A stretch of 64,000 nucleotides of DNA. Source: JAAELZ01 sp965237995 (GTDB lineage Bacteria; Pseudomonadota; Gammaproteobacteria; Arenicellales; Poriferihabitantaceae). Where the stretch lies: NCBI GenBank assembly GCA_965237995.1, contig CBDEGO010000004.1:1-64000 (forward strand). Direction: 5' to 3'. The stretch's first letter is position 1. Each line of letters starts with the position of its first letter. The notes below the pieces were generated by a model. That model saw only the letters and a list, made by a program, of their open reading frames with translations. It ran no database searches and was not told where the DNA came from. Positions 45,705 to 54,825 of the stretch are shown piece after piece. A program made the position numbers and the translations under genes.

Positions 45705-46706
45705 GTGATGTTAAATTTTGCTCTTTTTGGTGCTGGTCGTATCGGATCTATTCATGCTGAAAACGTAGCCCATCACTCTAAAGCGCAATTGGTTGCCGTC
45801 TATGACCCACTACTTAGCAACGCGGAGCGTATCGAGCAACAATACGGCTGCAAACACATGTTGCCAGAGCAAATTTTTAGTGATGAAAAAATAGATGCCA
45901 TCCTTATTTGTTCTGCTACCGACACGCACGCTGATTTAATAGAACAAGCTGTTGCTGCCGGAAAACATGTATTTTGTGAAAAGCCTATAGATCTGTCATT
46001 AGCGCGCGCAAAATCGTGCTTGAAACGCGTCAGTCAAAGCCATTGTAAGGTGATGGTTGCATTTAATCGGCGCTTTGATCCAAATTTTCATACCCTGCAC
46101 CAGAAAGTAAGCGACGGCACAATTGGCTCAGTGGAAATGGTCAGTATTATCTCCAAGGACCCCTCACCGCCACCAGAGGATTATGTTTCAGTGTCGGGCG
46201 GCCTATTTCGAGACATGACAATTCATGATTTTGATATGGCGCGCTTTCTTTTAACTGAGGAAATTAGCAGCATTCATGCCCAAGCTTCCTGTCTGGTAGA
46301 CCCCGCAATAGGCAAACTTGGCGATATAGATACTGCTGTTATTACACTCTCTACCAAAAGCGGCAAATTAGCTCAAATATCTAATAGTAGGCGTGCCATA
46401 TTTGGCTACGATCAACGCATTGAAGTACATGGTTCAGAGGGTATGCTAACTGCGCAAAACATGGCTGAAAATACGGTAGAAATATATAACCAAAATGGCG
46501 TTACGAGAGCGAACCCAATGCATTTTTTCTTGGAACGTTATGCAGAGGCTTATCGCCTAGAAATGGATCAATTTATTGCCCATTTACTTAAAAAAGATAT
46601 CGCTGTTCCTACATTACATGACGGCTTGCAATCACTAATGCTAGCGGAAGCTGCTAACATTTCACTCCAACAAGGGCGCTTAATTTCTATGGAAGAGCTT
46701 AGCTAG
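45705..46706 (+). CDS. iolG: Myo-inositol 2-dehydrogenase (IolG)
   Basis: 333 aa Gfo/Idh/MocA enzyme. It has a Rossmann motif FALFGAGRIGSIHAENV, the EKPIDLSLARAK motif near residue 99 and the catalytic stretch GGLFRDMTIHDFDMARFL (Asp and His), all as in bacterial inositol dehydrogenases. It oxidises myo-inositol to 2-inosose with NAD. It follows iolE by 6 bp. Confidence 0.92.
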   Translation: MMLNFALFGAGRIGSIHAENVAHHSKAQLVAVYDPLLSNAERIEQQYGCKHMLPEQIFSDEKIDAILICSATDTHADLIEQAVAAGKHVFCEKPIDLSLARAKSCLKRVSQSHCKVMVAFNRRFDPNFHTLHQKVSDGTIGSVEMVSIISKDPSPPPEDYVSVSGGLFRDMTIHDFDMARFLLTEEISSIHAQASCLVDPAIGKLGDIDTAVITLSTKSGKLAQISNSRRAIFGYDQRIEVHGSEGMLTAQNMAENTVEIYNQNGVTRANPMHFFLERYAEAYRLEMDQFIAHLLKKDIAVPTLHDGLQSLMLAEAANISLQQGRLISMEELS

Positions 46707-46750
46707 GAGACAGGTGCAACTACGTTTTTATAGCCGATAAAAAAATCTGC

Positions 46751-47884
46751 ATGACACCTTCATTAAATGACTTCATAAAAAGCTTGGAGAACCAAGACGC
46801 TAGTGCAAATATTAAACATGCCCAGCACATCGTGCATGAAATCCCAATATACGATGGTAACACTTTACGAAAACTAGACTCTAGTGCTCGGCATCAAGTC
46901 TCCATCGAATGGGCGCATTGTTGGCAGTTTGGAGCTGGCGTAATTTTTATCAGTGATTTCTTTGAGCACAACGCCCCCGTAGAAGCGATGACAGTCGTGC
47001 TAAACCAAATCATAGCAGACGAACAACAGGAAGAAGCTACGAGTGGCGACCATTTCGCAAGCAACGGCGCTAATCGAAGACTATGGAATGCGTTAGAAAA
47101 AGCGGCCATTAGAGCCCCTAGCACATTTATAGATTATTACCGAAATCCATTACTTTCCCTAGCCTCTCAAGCGTGGCTCGGTCCAAACTTCCAACTCACC
47201 TCTCAAGTAAATATCGTACCACCTGGTGGCGAAGCACAACAACCTCACCGCGACTACCATCTTGGATTTCAAAATGATGATGAGGTCTTGAGGTACCCAG
47301 TGCACGTCCACACGATGTCGCCGTTTTTAACCTTACAAGGCGCAATCGCCCATACTGATATGCCAGTTAAGTCTGGACCAACTAAGATACTGCCCTTTTC
47401 ACAGAGGTATGACCTTGGTTATCTCTTATATAAAGAGGAAAGCTTTAAAAAATTGTTTACTGAAAGAGCCGTCCAACTGCCTCTCGATATTGGTGACGCG
47501 GTCTTCTTTAACCCAGCAATTATGCATGGTGCGGGAACAAACAGTACCAAAGAACTCCATAGAATAGCGAATCTGCTGCAAATTTCATCGGCATTTGGTA
47601 AACCAATGGAAACTGTTGACCATACTAAAATGCAACGCGCTTGTTATTCCGCGCTAAGATCAGCAAACATGGATACATATGAGCTAGACACTGTGACTAC
47701 TATTCTAAGTGATTGCTACCCTTTTCCGACCAATCTTGACCGTGACCAACCACAAAGTGGATTGTCATCAATAAGCGGTAAGCAAATACTTAATTTAGCG
47801 CTACAGGAGGATTGGACAACAGACCAGCTCAATATCGCTCTAAAAGAGTTACTATGGCGTCAATCTAGGTCTTCAATAGCTTAA
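46751..47884 (+). CDS. Phytanoyl-CoA dioxygenase (PhyH) family protein in iol operon
   Basis: 377 aa. The iron-binding HxD is in QPHRDYHLG and the distal His in MHGAGTNSTKELHRIANLLQ, with an Arg following as 2-oxoglutarate contact. It lies 44 bp after iolG on the same strand and ends the operon. No standard inositol step needs such an oxygenase. It may hydroxylate or demethylate an inositol derivative before entry into the pathway; this is inference. It is not closely similar to the PhyH protein at the left edge. Confidence 0.82.
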   Translation: MTPSLNDFIKSLENQDASANIKHAQHIVHEIPIYDGNTLRKLDSSARHQVSIEWAHCWQFGAGVIFISDFFEHNAPVEAMTVVLNQIIADEQQEEATSGDHFASNGANRRLWNALEKAAIRAPSTFIDYYRNPLLSLASQAWLGPNFQLTSQVNIVPPGGEAQQPHRDYHLGFQNDDEVLRYPVHVHTMSPFLTLQGAIAHTDMPVKSGPTKILPFSQRYDLGYLLYKEESFKKLFTERAVQLPLDIGDAVFFNPAIMHGAGTNSTKELHRIANLLQISSAFGKPMETVDHTKMQRACYSALRSANMDTYELDTVTTILSDCYPFPTNLDRDQPQSGLSSISGKQILNLALQEDWTTDQLNIALKELLWRQSRSSIA

Positions 47885-47989
47885 ACGTATTGGGAGCCAG
47901 CGCCTAAGACTGTAGAAATATTTGTGTAAGCCTTAGCTTATCCACTTCAAAACTAACGAACATTGCTAATGGAGAGATATAGTTCTATC

Positions 47990-48919
47990 TTAAGGCAATT
48001 CCGTATCCCACGGTGGATTTGCCCCAGCTCTTGAAACAACTATAGCTGCTGCTTTCGCGGCGAATTCGAGCGCTGTCGTAACCGCCAAATGGCTCAATTC
48101 AGGTAAGGCACGTTTATAAAGAAGATTTACTTTATCAAGACTTGCTAGAAACCCCGCATTAAAGGTGTCGCCCGCGCCAACAGTATCAACTACATCTACT
48201 GCTATGGAATCAACTTTTGCGATCAACTCACCTTGCCTATAAGCCTCCGCTCCTTTGTCACCGAAGGTTAAGATCAGTAGTAATGACCGTTCCTTACTAA
48301 AGCGCCTTGCTTTATCCTCAACACTCTCTTCACCAGGCACTAACCAATCTAAGTCTTCATCTGAAAATTTAAGAATGTCACAACACTCGATAATTCGGTT
48401 TAATCGGTCTCGATAAATCTGTTCTTGGTGGATAAAAACAGGTCGAATATTCGGATCAAGCATGATCACCCGCTCCGCGTGTTCACGCTCCACTATTGCA
48501 CGATAGAAATCAGCACAGGGATTATTGATAAGACTAATACCGCCAAAAAACATTGCGGTTACTTCATTCGGTATGACTGAAAGCTGTTCAATTTCCAACA
48601 TCCTACCCGCAGTATTTTCGTCATAAAACGTATAGACTGCTTGGCCCTTATTAAGGGAAACAAAAGCCAAAGTTGTGGGCTGATCAGAGCTAATCAACCA
48701 TTGCGTATCTACTCGGCTATCGCACAATTCTTGCCTTAACTTAGCACCAAACAAGTCCGTAGAAATACCGCTTACCAAACCCGTTTCCATTCCCAAGCGA
48801 CCACATGCAATAGCCGTATTGAAAACGGCGCCACCCGTTGCAGGGCACAAGGCTTGTTGTCCATCATCAAGCGTAATTGGCAACATATCTATCAATGCCT
48901 CACCACAGCAAATGATCAT
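47990..48919 (-). CDS. Fructokinase (PfkB family)
   Basis: 309 aa. It has N-terminal MIICCGEALIDMLP, the motif GGAVFNTAIACGRLG and the catalytic motif DTVGAGDTFNAGFLASL, which together match bacterial fructokinases. It phosphorylates the fructose formed by the mannitol- and sorbitol-type dehydrogenases in the same operon. It is the last gene of the polyol operon. Confidence 0.88.
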   Translation of the reverse strand: MIICCGEALIDMLPITLDDGQQALCPATGGAVFNTAIACGRLGMETGLVSGISTDLFGAKLRQELCDSRVDTQWLISSDQPTTLAFVSLNKGQAVYTFYDENTAGRMLEIEQLSVIPNEVTAMFFGGISLINNPCADFYRAIVEREHAERVIMLDPNIRPVFIHQEQIYRDRLNRIIECCDILKFSDEDLDWLVPGEESVEDKARRFSKERSLLLILTFGDKGAEAYRQGELIAKVDSIAVDVVDTVGAGDTFNAGFLASLDKVNLLYKRALPELSHLAVTTALEFAAKAAAIVVSRAGANPPWDTELP

Positions 48920-48989
48920 GACTTTACGCCCAACAGTAGTAATTCAATTAACATAGTAAAATTCAGTGTATTGAAATCAATGGTTACAG

Positions 48990-49640
48990 TTATCGTTCTG
49001 TGCTCAAGAGAAAATCTGCCACACAACTATTTTCAATAACCGTCTGGGCATTGATCAAATCATTGCACTCAACTTTCTCTCGTATCTCAGCGTCACTGAA
49101 TTGATAGCTTGCCCAACGGTCGAATAATCTTGAGCGCAAGGTACCCATAGGGCAGTTAATCATAGCGGTCAAATTAAAATATTCCCTCAGATGTGACCAT
49201 GGTTCCTGATTAAGCAACAAGTAATTTCCCTCAACAAGCAGTACATTTGTGTCTTGTCGAATAAGACGTGCACTAGAGCGTGATAACTCCATCGATCGAT
49301 CAAATACAGGAATAGCCACATCACAAACATCAAACGCTTGTCGCAATCTAGCTAAGCAAGTAAGTAACCCATCTACATCGAATGTGTCTGGCGACCCTTT
49401 GCGCTTTATCAGACCAAAGGATTCAAGAATGGCATTGTCATAGTGAAAACCATCCATAGGAATCACTTGTGTTTTCAACTGCATTTGATCTTCCAGCAAT
49501 GTCTTGAGGGCCTCAACCGAGCTAGACTTGCCGCTCGCCGGAGCGCCGACTATAGCAACTATAACCCTAGTATTATCGCAACACTTTAATATTTCAGCGG
49601 TAAACTGCTCTAAACTAACTGCACGACCATTTGTACCCAT
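48990..49640 (-). CDS. Uridine-kinase-like P-loop kinase (FrcK/PanK-like)
   Basis: 216 aa. It has Walker A VGAPASGKSSSVEALK and a later PMDGFHYDNAIL segment typical of the nucleoside/sugar kinase group that includes uridine kinases and FrcK. Members are often encoded in fructose or polyol transport operons with a poorly defined role. Here it lies between the mannitol-type dehydrogenase and fructokinase; a sugar or nucleoside substrate is possible. Confidence 0.75.
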   Translation of the reverse strand: MGTNGRAVSLEQFTAEILKCCDNTRVIVAIVGAPASGKSSSVEALKTLLEDQMQLKTQVIPMDGFHYDNAILESFGLIKRKGSPDTFDVDGLLTCLARLRQAFDVCDVAIPVFDRSMELSRSSARLIRQDTNVLLVEGNYLLLNQEPWSHLREYFNLTAMINCPMGTLRSRLFDRWASYQFSDAEIREKVECNDLINAQTVIENSCVADFLLSTER

Positions 49641-49691
49641 ACCGTTAAATTTATACGTGGCAATCGAACTAGTGCTTACTAACGGATATGA

Positions 49692-51203
49692 CTAATTTTG
49701 AGCACAATACATCTTCAACGTCTTCTCGGTACCTTGACTCCAGAGTAAGTTTAACCAGTTTTCAAAAGCACCCTTAAAGCGCGAATTGTCCGCAAGATCA
49801 CCGTATATGTGCCTCATCTCTAACCATGATGCGGGTGTTGACTTCGCTTGAAGTGCGGCTTCTTGTAATTGACCCCAGAATGGATCGTTAGCTTCTATTT
49901 CTGTACCATCTTCACGCCGTCCCGCGCACATTCTAGCCCATAGCGCCTCAGCTAAACTTAGCCCATCGATCATACCTTTTGCTTCAAGTGCGTCGTGCAG
50001 TATGGGCAACAGAAAACCTGGGTGGCGAGAAGATCCGTCATACGCTACACGTCGAGTTGTATCACGGATACTTGGGTTTGCAAATCGACTACCAATTAGT
50101 TCCACATAATCTTGGGGCTGCATGTCAGGAACAGGGTTAACATACGGTGCAATTTCTTCTTTTTCTACCTTATGGAAAAACTGATTAATTGACACATGTG
50201 ACATACAGTCAGCAATGGTATCTACCCCTAAAAGCTCCCCTGCATTCGCGAGTAATTGATGTCCAGCATTCAGTATACGAATCTTCATCGACTCATAAGA
50301 ATCAACATTTTGAGTGAAAATAACACCCACCCGTTCCAACTTAGGTCTACCAGCGCAAAAATCGTCTTCGATTACCCATTGACGAAAACGTTCATGGGTT
50401 ACTGGTGCTGCATCCTCTATACCCAGCTCGCGTACTAACTCTATTTCCTCTGTGCCTGTTGATGGCACGATGCAATCGACCATTGAGTTAGGAAAGCTGC
50501 ATTCTTTTTCTATCCAGTCCGCTAACTCAACGCTTGAAAGCCGTGCCAAAGAAAGCACTGCTTGCTTTAAAATTTCACCATTACCCTGTAAATTGTCACA
50601 ACTTAATCCCGTAAATGCTTTCAGACCTCTATTACGACGCAATTTTAAGGCAGAAATGATTGCGCCAAAAGCTGTACGTGGCTGGTCTGAATTAGCTGCA
50701 TCGTAAACTATGTCTGGATGAGAAGCATCAAACTGATTAGTTGCAGGATCAATATAATAGCCTCCCTCAGTAATTGTTAGGCTGACGATTTTAATATCAG
50801 CATCTGCCATTCTCTCAATCAAAGATCGATTCCCATTCTCCACGGGAATGTAATCAATCATTGAACCCACTAGCTCGACCGTGGTGTTGGCTGGACCAAG
50901 TTCAATTAATGTAGTTAAATAATCCTGCTGAACTAACTTTTTGCGTTGAAGTTCATCGTATTCCCGTACTCCTGCTCCAATAATTGCCCAATCTTGTGCT
51001 AGCCCCAGCTGCATAAGCCGATGCAAATACCACGCTTGGTGGGCACGGTGAAAATTACCGAGACCAATGTGAATGATCCCTGCTGTAAGTTTTTCCCTAT
51101 TATAAGTAGGTCGCAAAACCTCACTAGAAAGCTCACTTAGGGTATCAAGGCCTAGTTTCACTGGGGTTGCACTTAAGGAAGGGCTTTCCCTCAATTCATA
51201 CAT
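49692..51203 (-). CDS. Mannitol dehydrogenase family protein (polyol long-chain dehydrogenase)
   Basis: 503 aa, the normal length. It has N-terminal IIHIGLGNFHRAHQAWYLHRL (nucleotide-binding region) and the catalytic triad motif K307-IRILN312-AGH315. It oxidises mannitol (and often arabitol or sorbitol) to a ketose with NAD. Its start overlaps the sorbitol-type dehydrogenase end by 13 bp. It feeds fructose to the fructokinase. Confidence 0.92.
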   Translation of the reverse strand: MYELRESPSLSATPVKLGLDTLSELSSEVLRPTYNREKLTAGIIHIGLGNFHRAHQAWYLHRLMQLGLAQDWAIIGAGVREYDELQRKKLVQQDYLTTLIELGPANTTVELVGSMIDYIPVENGNRSLIERMADADIKIVSLTITEGGYYIDPATNQFDASHPDIVYDAANSDQPRTAFGAIISALKLRRNRGLKAFTGLSCDNLQGNGEILKQAVLSLARLSSVELADWIEKECSFPNSMVDCIVPSTGTEEIELVRELGIEDAAPVTHERFRQWVIEDDFCAGRPKLERVGVIFTQNVDSYESMKIRILNAGHQLLANAGELLGVDTIADCMSHVSINQFFHKVEKEEIAPYVNPVPDMQPQDYVELIGSRFANPSIRDTTRRVAYDGSSRHPGFLLPILHDALEAKGMIDGLSLAEALWARMCAGRREDGTEIEANDPFWGQLQEAALQAKSTPASWLEMRHIYGDLADNSRFKGAFENWLNLLWSQGTEKTLKMYCAQN

Positions 51204-51964
51204 TGTCCACCATCAACATTATAAGTTTGCCCAACAATATAATTGGCTTCGTCTGTAGCCAAAAATATAGCCATACCCGTCAGATCATCAGCAACGCCTA
51301 TTCGGCCAAACGGCACGGCATCACCGGCTTCTTTTTTCTTTTGGCCAGGTAGTTTATTTTCGTACTTAGCAAAATACTCATCAACGCCATCCCAATGTTC
51401 GCCATCTACAACACCAGGAGCTATTGCGTTCACGTTAACCCCATACTGAATCAAATCAAGCCCGACTGACTGCGTTAAGCTAATCACCGCAGCTTTAGAA
51501 GCGCAGTAGACAGCAACCAAAGGTTCTCCTCTGCGTCCTGCTTGGCTTGCCATATTGATTATTTTCCCACCCTTACCATTAGATATCATTTCTTTTGATA
51601 CCGCTTGCATCATAAATAGTACGCCTGCTACGTTGATACTAAAGACATCGTCAAAACCCTTTCGTTCGATTTCAGCAATAGGCGCAGCACTAAATATAGC
51701 TGCATTATTGATCAAAATATCTACTCGGCCCAATTGACGTACAGTTTCTGATACCGCGTTCTCGATGCTTTCTTGATTGCGAACATCTAACGCTACAGCG
51801 TAAGCATTCTCTCCCAGTGCGTCGGCTTGCTCTTGCGCTCGCCCAAAATTTATATCGGCAATCATCACCTGTGCACCTTCTGCCAAATAGGCGCTCGCAA
51901 ACTGGTGACCTATTCCTCTTGCAGCGCCAGTTATTAAGGCGGTCTTACCTAAAAGCCTTTGCAT
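51191..51964 (-). CDS. Short-chain dehydrogenase, probable sorbitol (L-iditol) 2-dehydrogenase
   Basis: 257 aa classical SDR. It has the cofactor motif TGAARGIG (residues 12-19), NNAA near 86, and the catalytic Ser140, Tyr153 and Lys157 (YCASK). An Asp (ADINF) after the second strand fits NAD preference. Position between a SmoK-like ATPase and a mannitol-type dehydrogenase matches SmoS of the sorbitol/mannitol system. Product would be fructose. Confidence 0.88.
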   Translation of the reverse strand: MQRLLGKTALITGAARGIGHQFASAYLAEGAQVMIADINFGRAQEQADALGENAYAVALDVRNQESIENAVSETVRQLGRVDILINNAAIFSAAPIAEIERKGFDDVFSINVAGVLFMMQAVSKEMISNGKGGKIINMASQAGRRGEPLVAVYCASKAAVISLTQSVGLDLIQYGVNVNAIAPGVVDGEHWDGVDEYFAKYENKLPGQKKKEAGDAVPFGRIGVADDLTGMAIFLATDEANYIVGQTYNVDGGQCMN

Positions 51965-51980
51965 TAGACGCTCCTTAACA

Positions 51981-52985
51981 TTAACGAATGCGTAAACCGT
52001 CTACATCAAAACCATGTAAATGAGATACGTCTGGAGTAAGGTAAACTTCGGCACCATACTTAAAATGCATTTCACCATCAGTACGCACAGTCAAAGGTTC
52101 ATCAAAGGCGTCACATTGCACGTGAAAAAAAGTATCTGATCCAAGGTGTTCGGAAACACCCACTATACCCTTCCATTCCCCTTTCTGGTCCGAGATAGAA
52201 ATATGCTCTGGGCGAATTCCAAGGGTATACGCCGCATGCTTTTCCGCCTCAGGGCCAGTTACTAAATTCATTTTTGGACTTCCAATAAAACTAGCGACAA
52301 AGGTATTGCAGGGAGCACCGTAGAGCTCCAACGGTGTACCTACTTGTTCTATTACGCCAGCTCTGAGCACGACAATTCGGTCAGCCATCGTCATCGCTTC
52401 TACTTGATCATGGGTGACGTATACCATGGTAGTGGCCAAACGCTTGTGCAATTCACTAATTTCTAGCCGCATACCCATTCGTAGTGCAGCATCAAGATTC
52501 GATAGTGGCTCGTCGAACAAAAAGGCTGACGGCTCACGCACAATCGCACGACCTATGGCGACGCGTTGGCGCTGTCCACCAGATAGCTGACCGGGACGTC
52601 TATCAAGATAATCAGTTAAATTTAATACTTGCGCAGCCGAATCAACCCGCTTATCGATTTCTGCTTTATCTAACTTCGCCATGCGAAGAGGAAAGGCAAT
52701 ATTCTTACGCACCGACATATGAGGGTAAAGCGCATAGGATTGAAATACCATGGCAAGCCCTCGCTTTGCTGGAGGCACTTCAGTAGCGTCTTTACTGTCA
52801 ATTCGAATATGGCCGCCAGTCGTGTCCTCTAACCCAGCAATCAATCGCAGCAGAGTGGATTTACCGCAGCCGGACGGGCCAACAAATACAGTAAACTCTC
52901 CATCCTCAATAGTAAGATCTAACGGAGGAATAACTTCGACATTACCGAAGCTCTTGGATACTTTATCTAATACTATACGTCCCAT
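51981..52985 (-). CDS. Polyol ABC transporter ATP-binding protein (SmoK/MalK type)
   Basis: 334 aa. It has Walker A GPSGCGKST, signature LSGGQRQRVAIGRA, Walker B AFLFDEPLSNLDAALR and a switch His in VYVTHDQVEAM. The shorter C-terminal TOBE region holds LGIRPEHISIS. It energises the SmoF/SmoG-like permeases upstream. It is clearly related to, but distinct from, the glucose-transporter ATPase at 25164. Confidence 0.93.
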   Translation of the reverse strand: MGRIVLDKVSKSFGNVEVIPPLDLTIEDGEFTVFVGPSGCGKSTLLRLIAGLEDTTGGHIRIDSKDATEVPPAKRGLAMVFQSYALYPHMSVRKNIAFPLRMAKLDKAEIDKRVDSAAQVLNLTDYLDRRPGQLSGGQRQRVAIGRAIVREPSAFLFDEPLSNLDAALRMGMRLEISELHKRLATTMVYVTHDQVEAMTMADRIVVLRAGVIEQVGTPLELYGAPCNTFVASFIGSPKMNLVTGPEAEKHAAYTLGIRPEHISISDQKGEWKGIVGVSEHLGSDTFFHVQCDAFDEPLTVRTDGEMHFKYGAEVYLTPDVSHLHGFDVDGLRIR

Positions 52986-52994
52986 AGGTTTCTA

Positions 52995-53825
52995 CTATTT
53001 CACTGCGCCGAAAGTTAGTCCGCGCACAAGTTGTTTTTGGCTAAACCAACCTAAAATAAGAATTGGTGCAATTGCCATCGTTGATGCCGCACTTAATTTG
53101 GCATAAAACAATCCTTCTGGACTCGAGTAACTCGCAATAAACGCTGTCAATGGTGCTGCTTTAGCTGCGGTGAGATTCAATGTCCAAAAAGCTTCGTTCC
53201 AAGCCAATATAACGTTTAACAAAATGGTAGACGCAATCCCAGGAATGGCCATTGGCGTCAGAACATACATTATTTCTTCTTTCAACGTCGCGCCGTCCAT
53301 TCGCGCCGCCTCGAGTATTTCACTAGGAATTTCTTTGAAATAGGTGTAGAGCATCCAAACGATGATAGGCAAATTAATCAACATCAACACTATAACCAAT
53401 CCCAATCGACTATCGAGAATTCCGAGTTTTATAAACAATAAATAAATCGGGTAAAGCACGCCGACAGCAGGAAGCATCTTGGTAGACAACATCCAGAGCA
53501 AAATGTCTTTAGTTCTTCTAGAAGGTACAAACGCCATCGACCATGCTGCGGGTATAGCTATCGCAACGCCGAGCAATGTTGACCCGCCAGCGATAATGAT
53601 AGAATTCCAGAGGAACTTCATATAATTCGACCGCTCTTGCACAGCTGCGTAATTTTCCAGTGTCCAGTCGAAAAACAAAAATAGCGGTGGGTCATTTATC
53701 GCCTGAGCTTCTGTTTTGAAACTGGTCAAGACCGTCCATAAGATAGGAAAGAAAATTAACAACCCAATCGCCCAAGCGAAAAAGGTATTAAGGGTTTTGC
53801 GTTGAAGTGTAACGTTACGAGCCAT
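52995..53825 (-). CDS. Polyol ABC transporter permease (SmoG-like)
   Basis: 276 aa with six predicted helices and the EAA-like loop ILEAARMDGATLKEEIMYVLTPMAIP. It ends RGLTFGAVK, a tail common in this permease family. It is an inner-membrane component of the sorbitol/mannitol-type importer, 9 bp before the ATPase gene. Confidence 0.92.
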   Translation of the reverse strand: MARNVTLQRKTLNTFFAWAIGLLIFFPILWTVLTSFKTEAQAINDPPLFLFFDWTLENYAAVQERSNYMKFLWNSIIIAGGSTLLGVAIAIPAAWSMAFVPSRRTKDILLWMLSTKMLPAVGVLYPIYLLFIKLGILDSRLGLVIVLMLINLPIIVWMLYTYFKEIPSEILEAARMDGATLKEEIMYVLTPMAIPGIASTILLNVILAWNEAFWTLNLTAAKAAPLTAFIASYSSPEGLFYAKLSAASTMAIAPILILGWFSQKQLVRGLTFGAVK

Positions 53826-53834
53826 ATTCCTTAC

Positions 53835-54713
53835 CTACGCGTCTAAGTTCTTGCCAACGATGCGCATTAAAAATATCGCTACAATATTGGCTAAAATGAT
53901 GGCATATACACCGCCAGCTGACCCAAGGCCGATATTCTGACTTTCCAACACACGTTGAAAAATTAAGTAGCTAAGTGTTTTGGTGCCAAAGGCACCACCT
54001 GTTGTTACGAAAATCTCTGCGAATATCGCCAACAGAAAAATTGTCTGGATCAAAATAACAATTGTGATCGCACGCCCTAAATGCGGCAAAATAATATGAG
54101 CAAAGCGTTTAATTGGAGGCGCACCATCTATTTCAGCTGCCTCTAGCTGCTCAGAATCTAAAGATTGCACCGCAGTTAGTAAAATCAAGGTGGCAAATGG
54201 CAGCCATTGCCAAGATACGATCAATATCAAAGAGGGTATCGACGCCTGGCTAAGCCACTCGAGTGGCGCTGCTCCAAAAAACTTCCACAGATGTGCCAAC
54301 AAACCATTCACCGGATCCATAAATATATTTTTCCAAACCAAGGCAGATACCGTTGGCATGACGAAAAAGGGAGCGATGACTAATATGCGCACAACACCTT
54401 GGCCCCACATCGGTTGGTCTAACAATAAGGCAAGTAAGATACCTAATACGACGGTAATAGCTAAAACCCCACCTACGAGAATAAGTGTTGTTTGAACGCT
54501 AGGCCAAAACGCGCTAGAAGTTATAAAACGGCTGTAGTTTTCAAGCCCTACCCAATCTAGACCGTTAGCTAAGGAATCACCGCGGAGAGGGAGGTATTTC
54601 TTGAAAGAAAAATAAAGTGTCATGACCAACGGAACCAACATCCAGCCTAGTAGCAGAACAACGGCGGGGGCCATCATATAGCGAGCTGCGGATTGTGAAT
54701 GTTGAGTAGCCAC
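53835..54713 (-). CDS. Polyol ABC transporter permease (SmoF-like)
   Basis: 292 aa with six predicted helices. The docking loop is LEAAEIDGAPPIKRFAHIILPHLGR. The N-terminal segment MMAPAVVLLLGWMLVPLVMTLYFSFKKYL is the first helix. It pairs with the SmoG-like protein whose gene starts 9 bp downstream. Confidence 0.92.
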   Translation of the reverse strand: MATQHSQSAARYMMAPAVVLLLGWMLVPLVMTLYFSFKKYLPLRGDSLANGLDWVGLENYSRFITSSAFWPSVQTTLILVGGVLAITVVLGILLALLLDQPMWGQGVVRILVIAPFFVMPTVSALVWKNIFMDPVNGLLAHLWKFFGAAPLEWLSQASIPSLILIVSWQWLPFATLILLTAVQSLDSEQLEAAEIDGAPPIKRFAHIILPHLGRAITIVILIQTIFLLAIFAEIFVTTGGAFGTKTLSYLIFQRVLESQNIGLGSAGGVYAIILANIVAIFLMRIVGKNLDA

Positions 54714-54785
54714 GAATAGGTATTACTTTGTTAGCGGCCATTGATATCGCCGCGAGTTAAATGAGATGGGGGTAGTAAGATAAAA

Positions 54786-54816
54786 TCCCGGGGAGCAACA
54801 ACACAGCCCCCCGGGA
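54786..54816 (-). terminator. Strong hairpin between binding-protein and permease genes
   Basis: TCCCGGGGAGC / GCCCCCCGGGA stem (10 of 11 pairs) with a 9-nt loop, followed on the minus strand by TTTTATCTTA. Very GC-rich for this region. Probably a partial intra-operon terminator that boosts the binding protein. Confidence 0.85.
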
Positions 54817-54825
54817 ACTCGAGGG

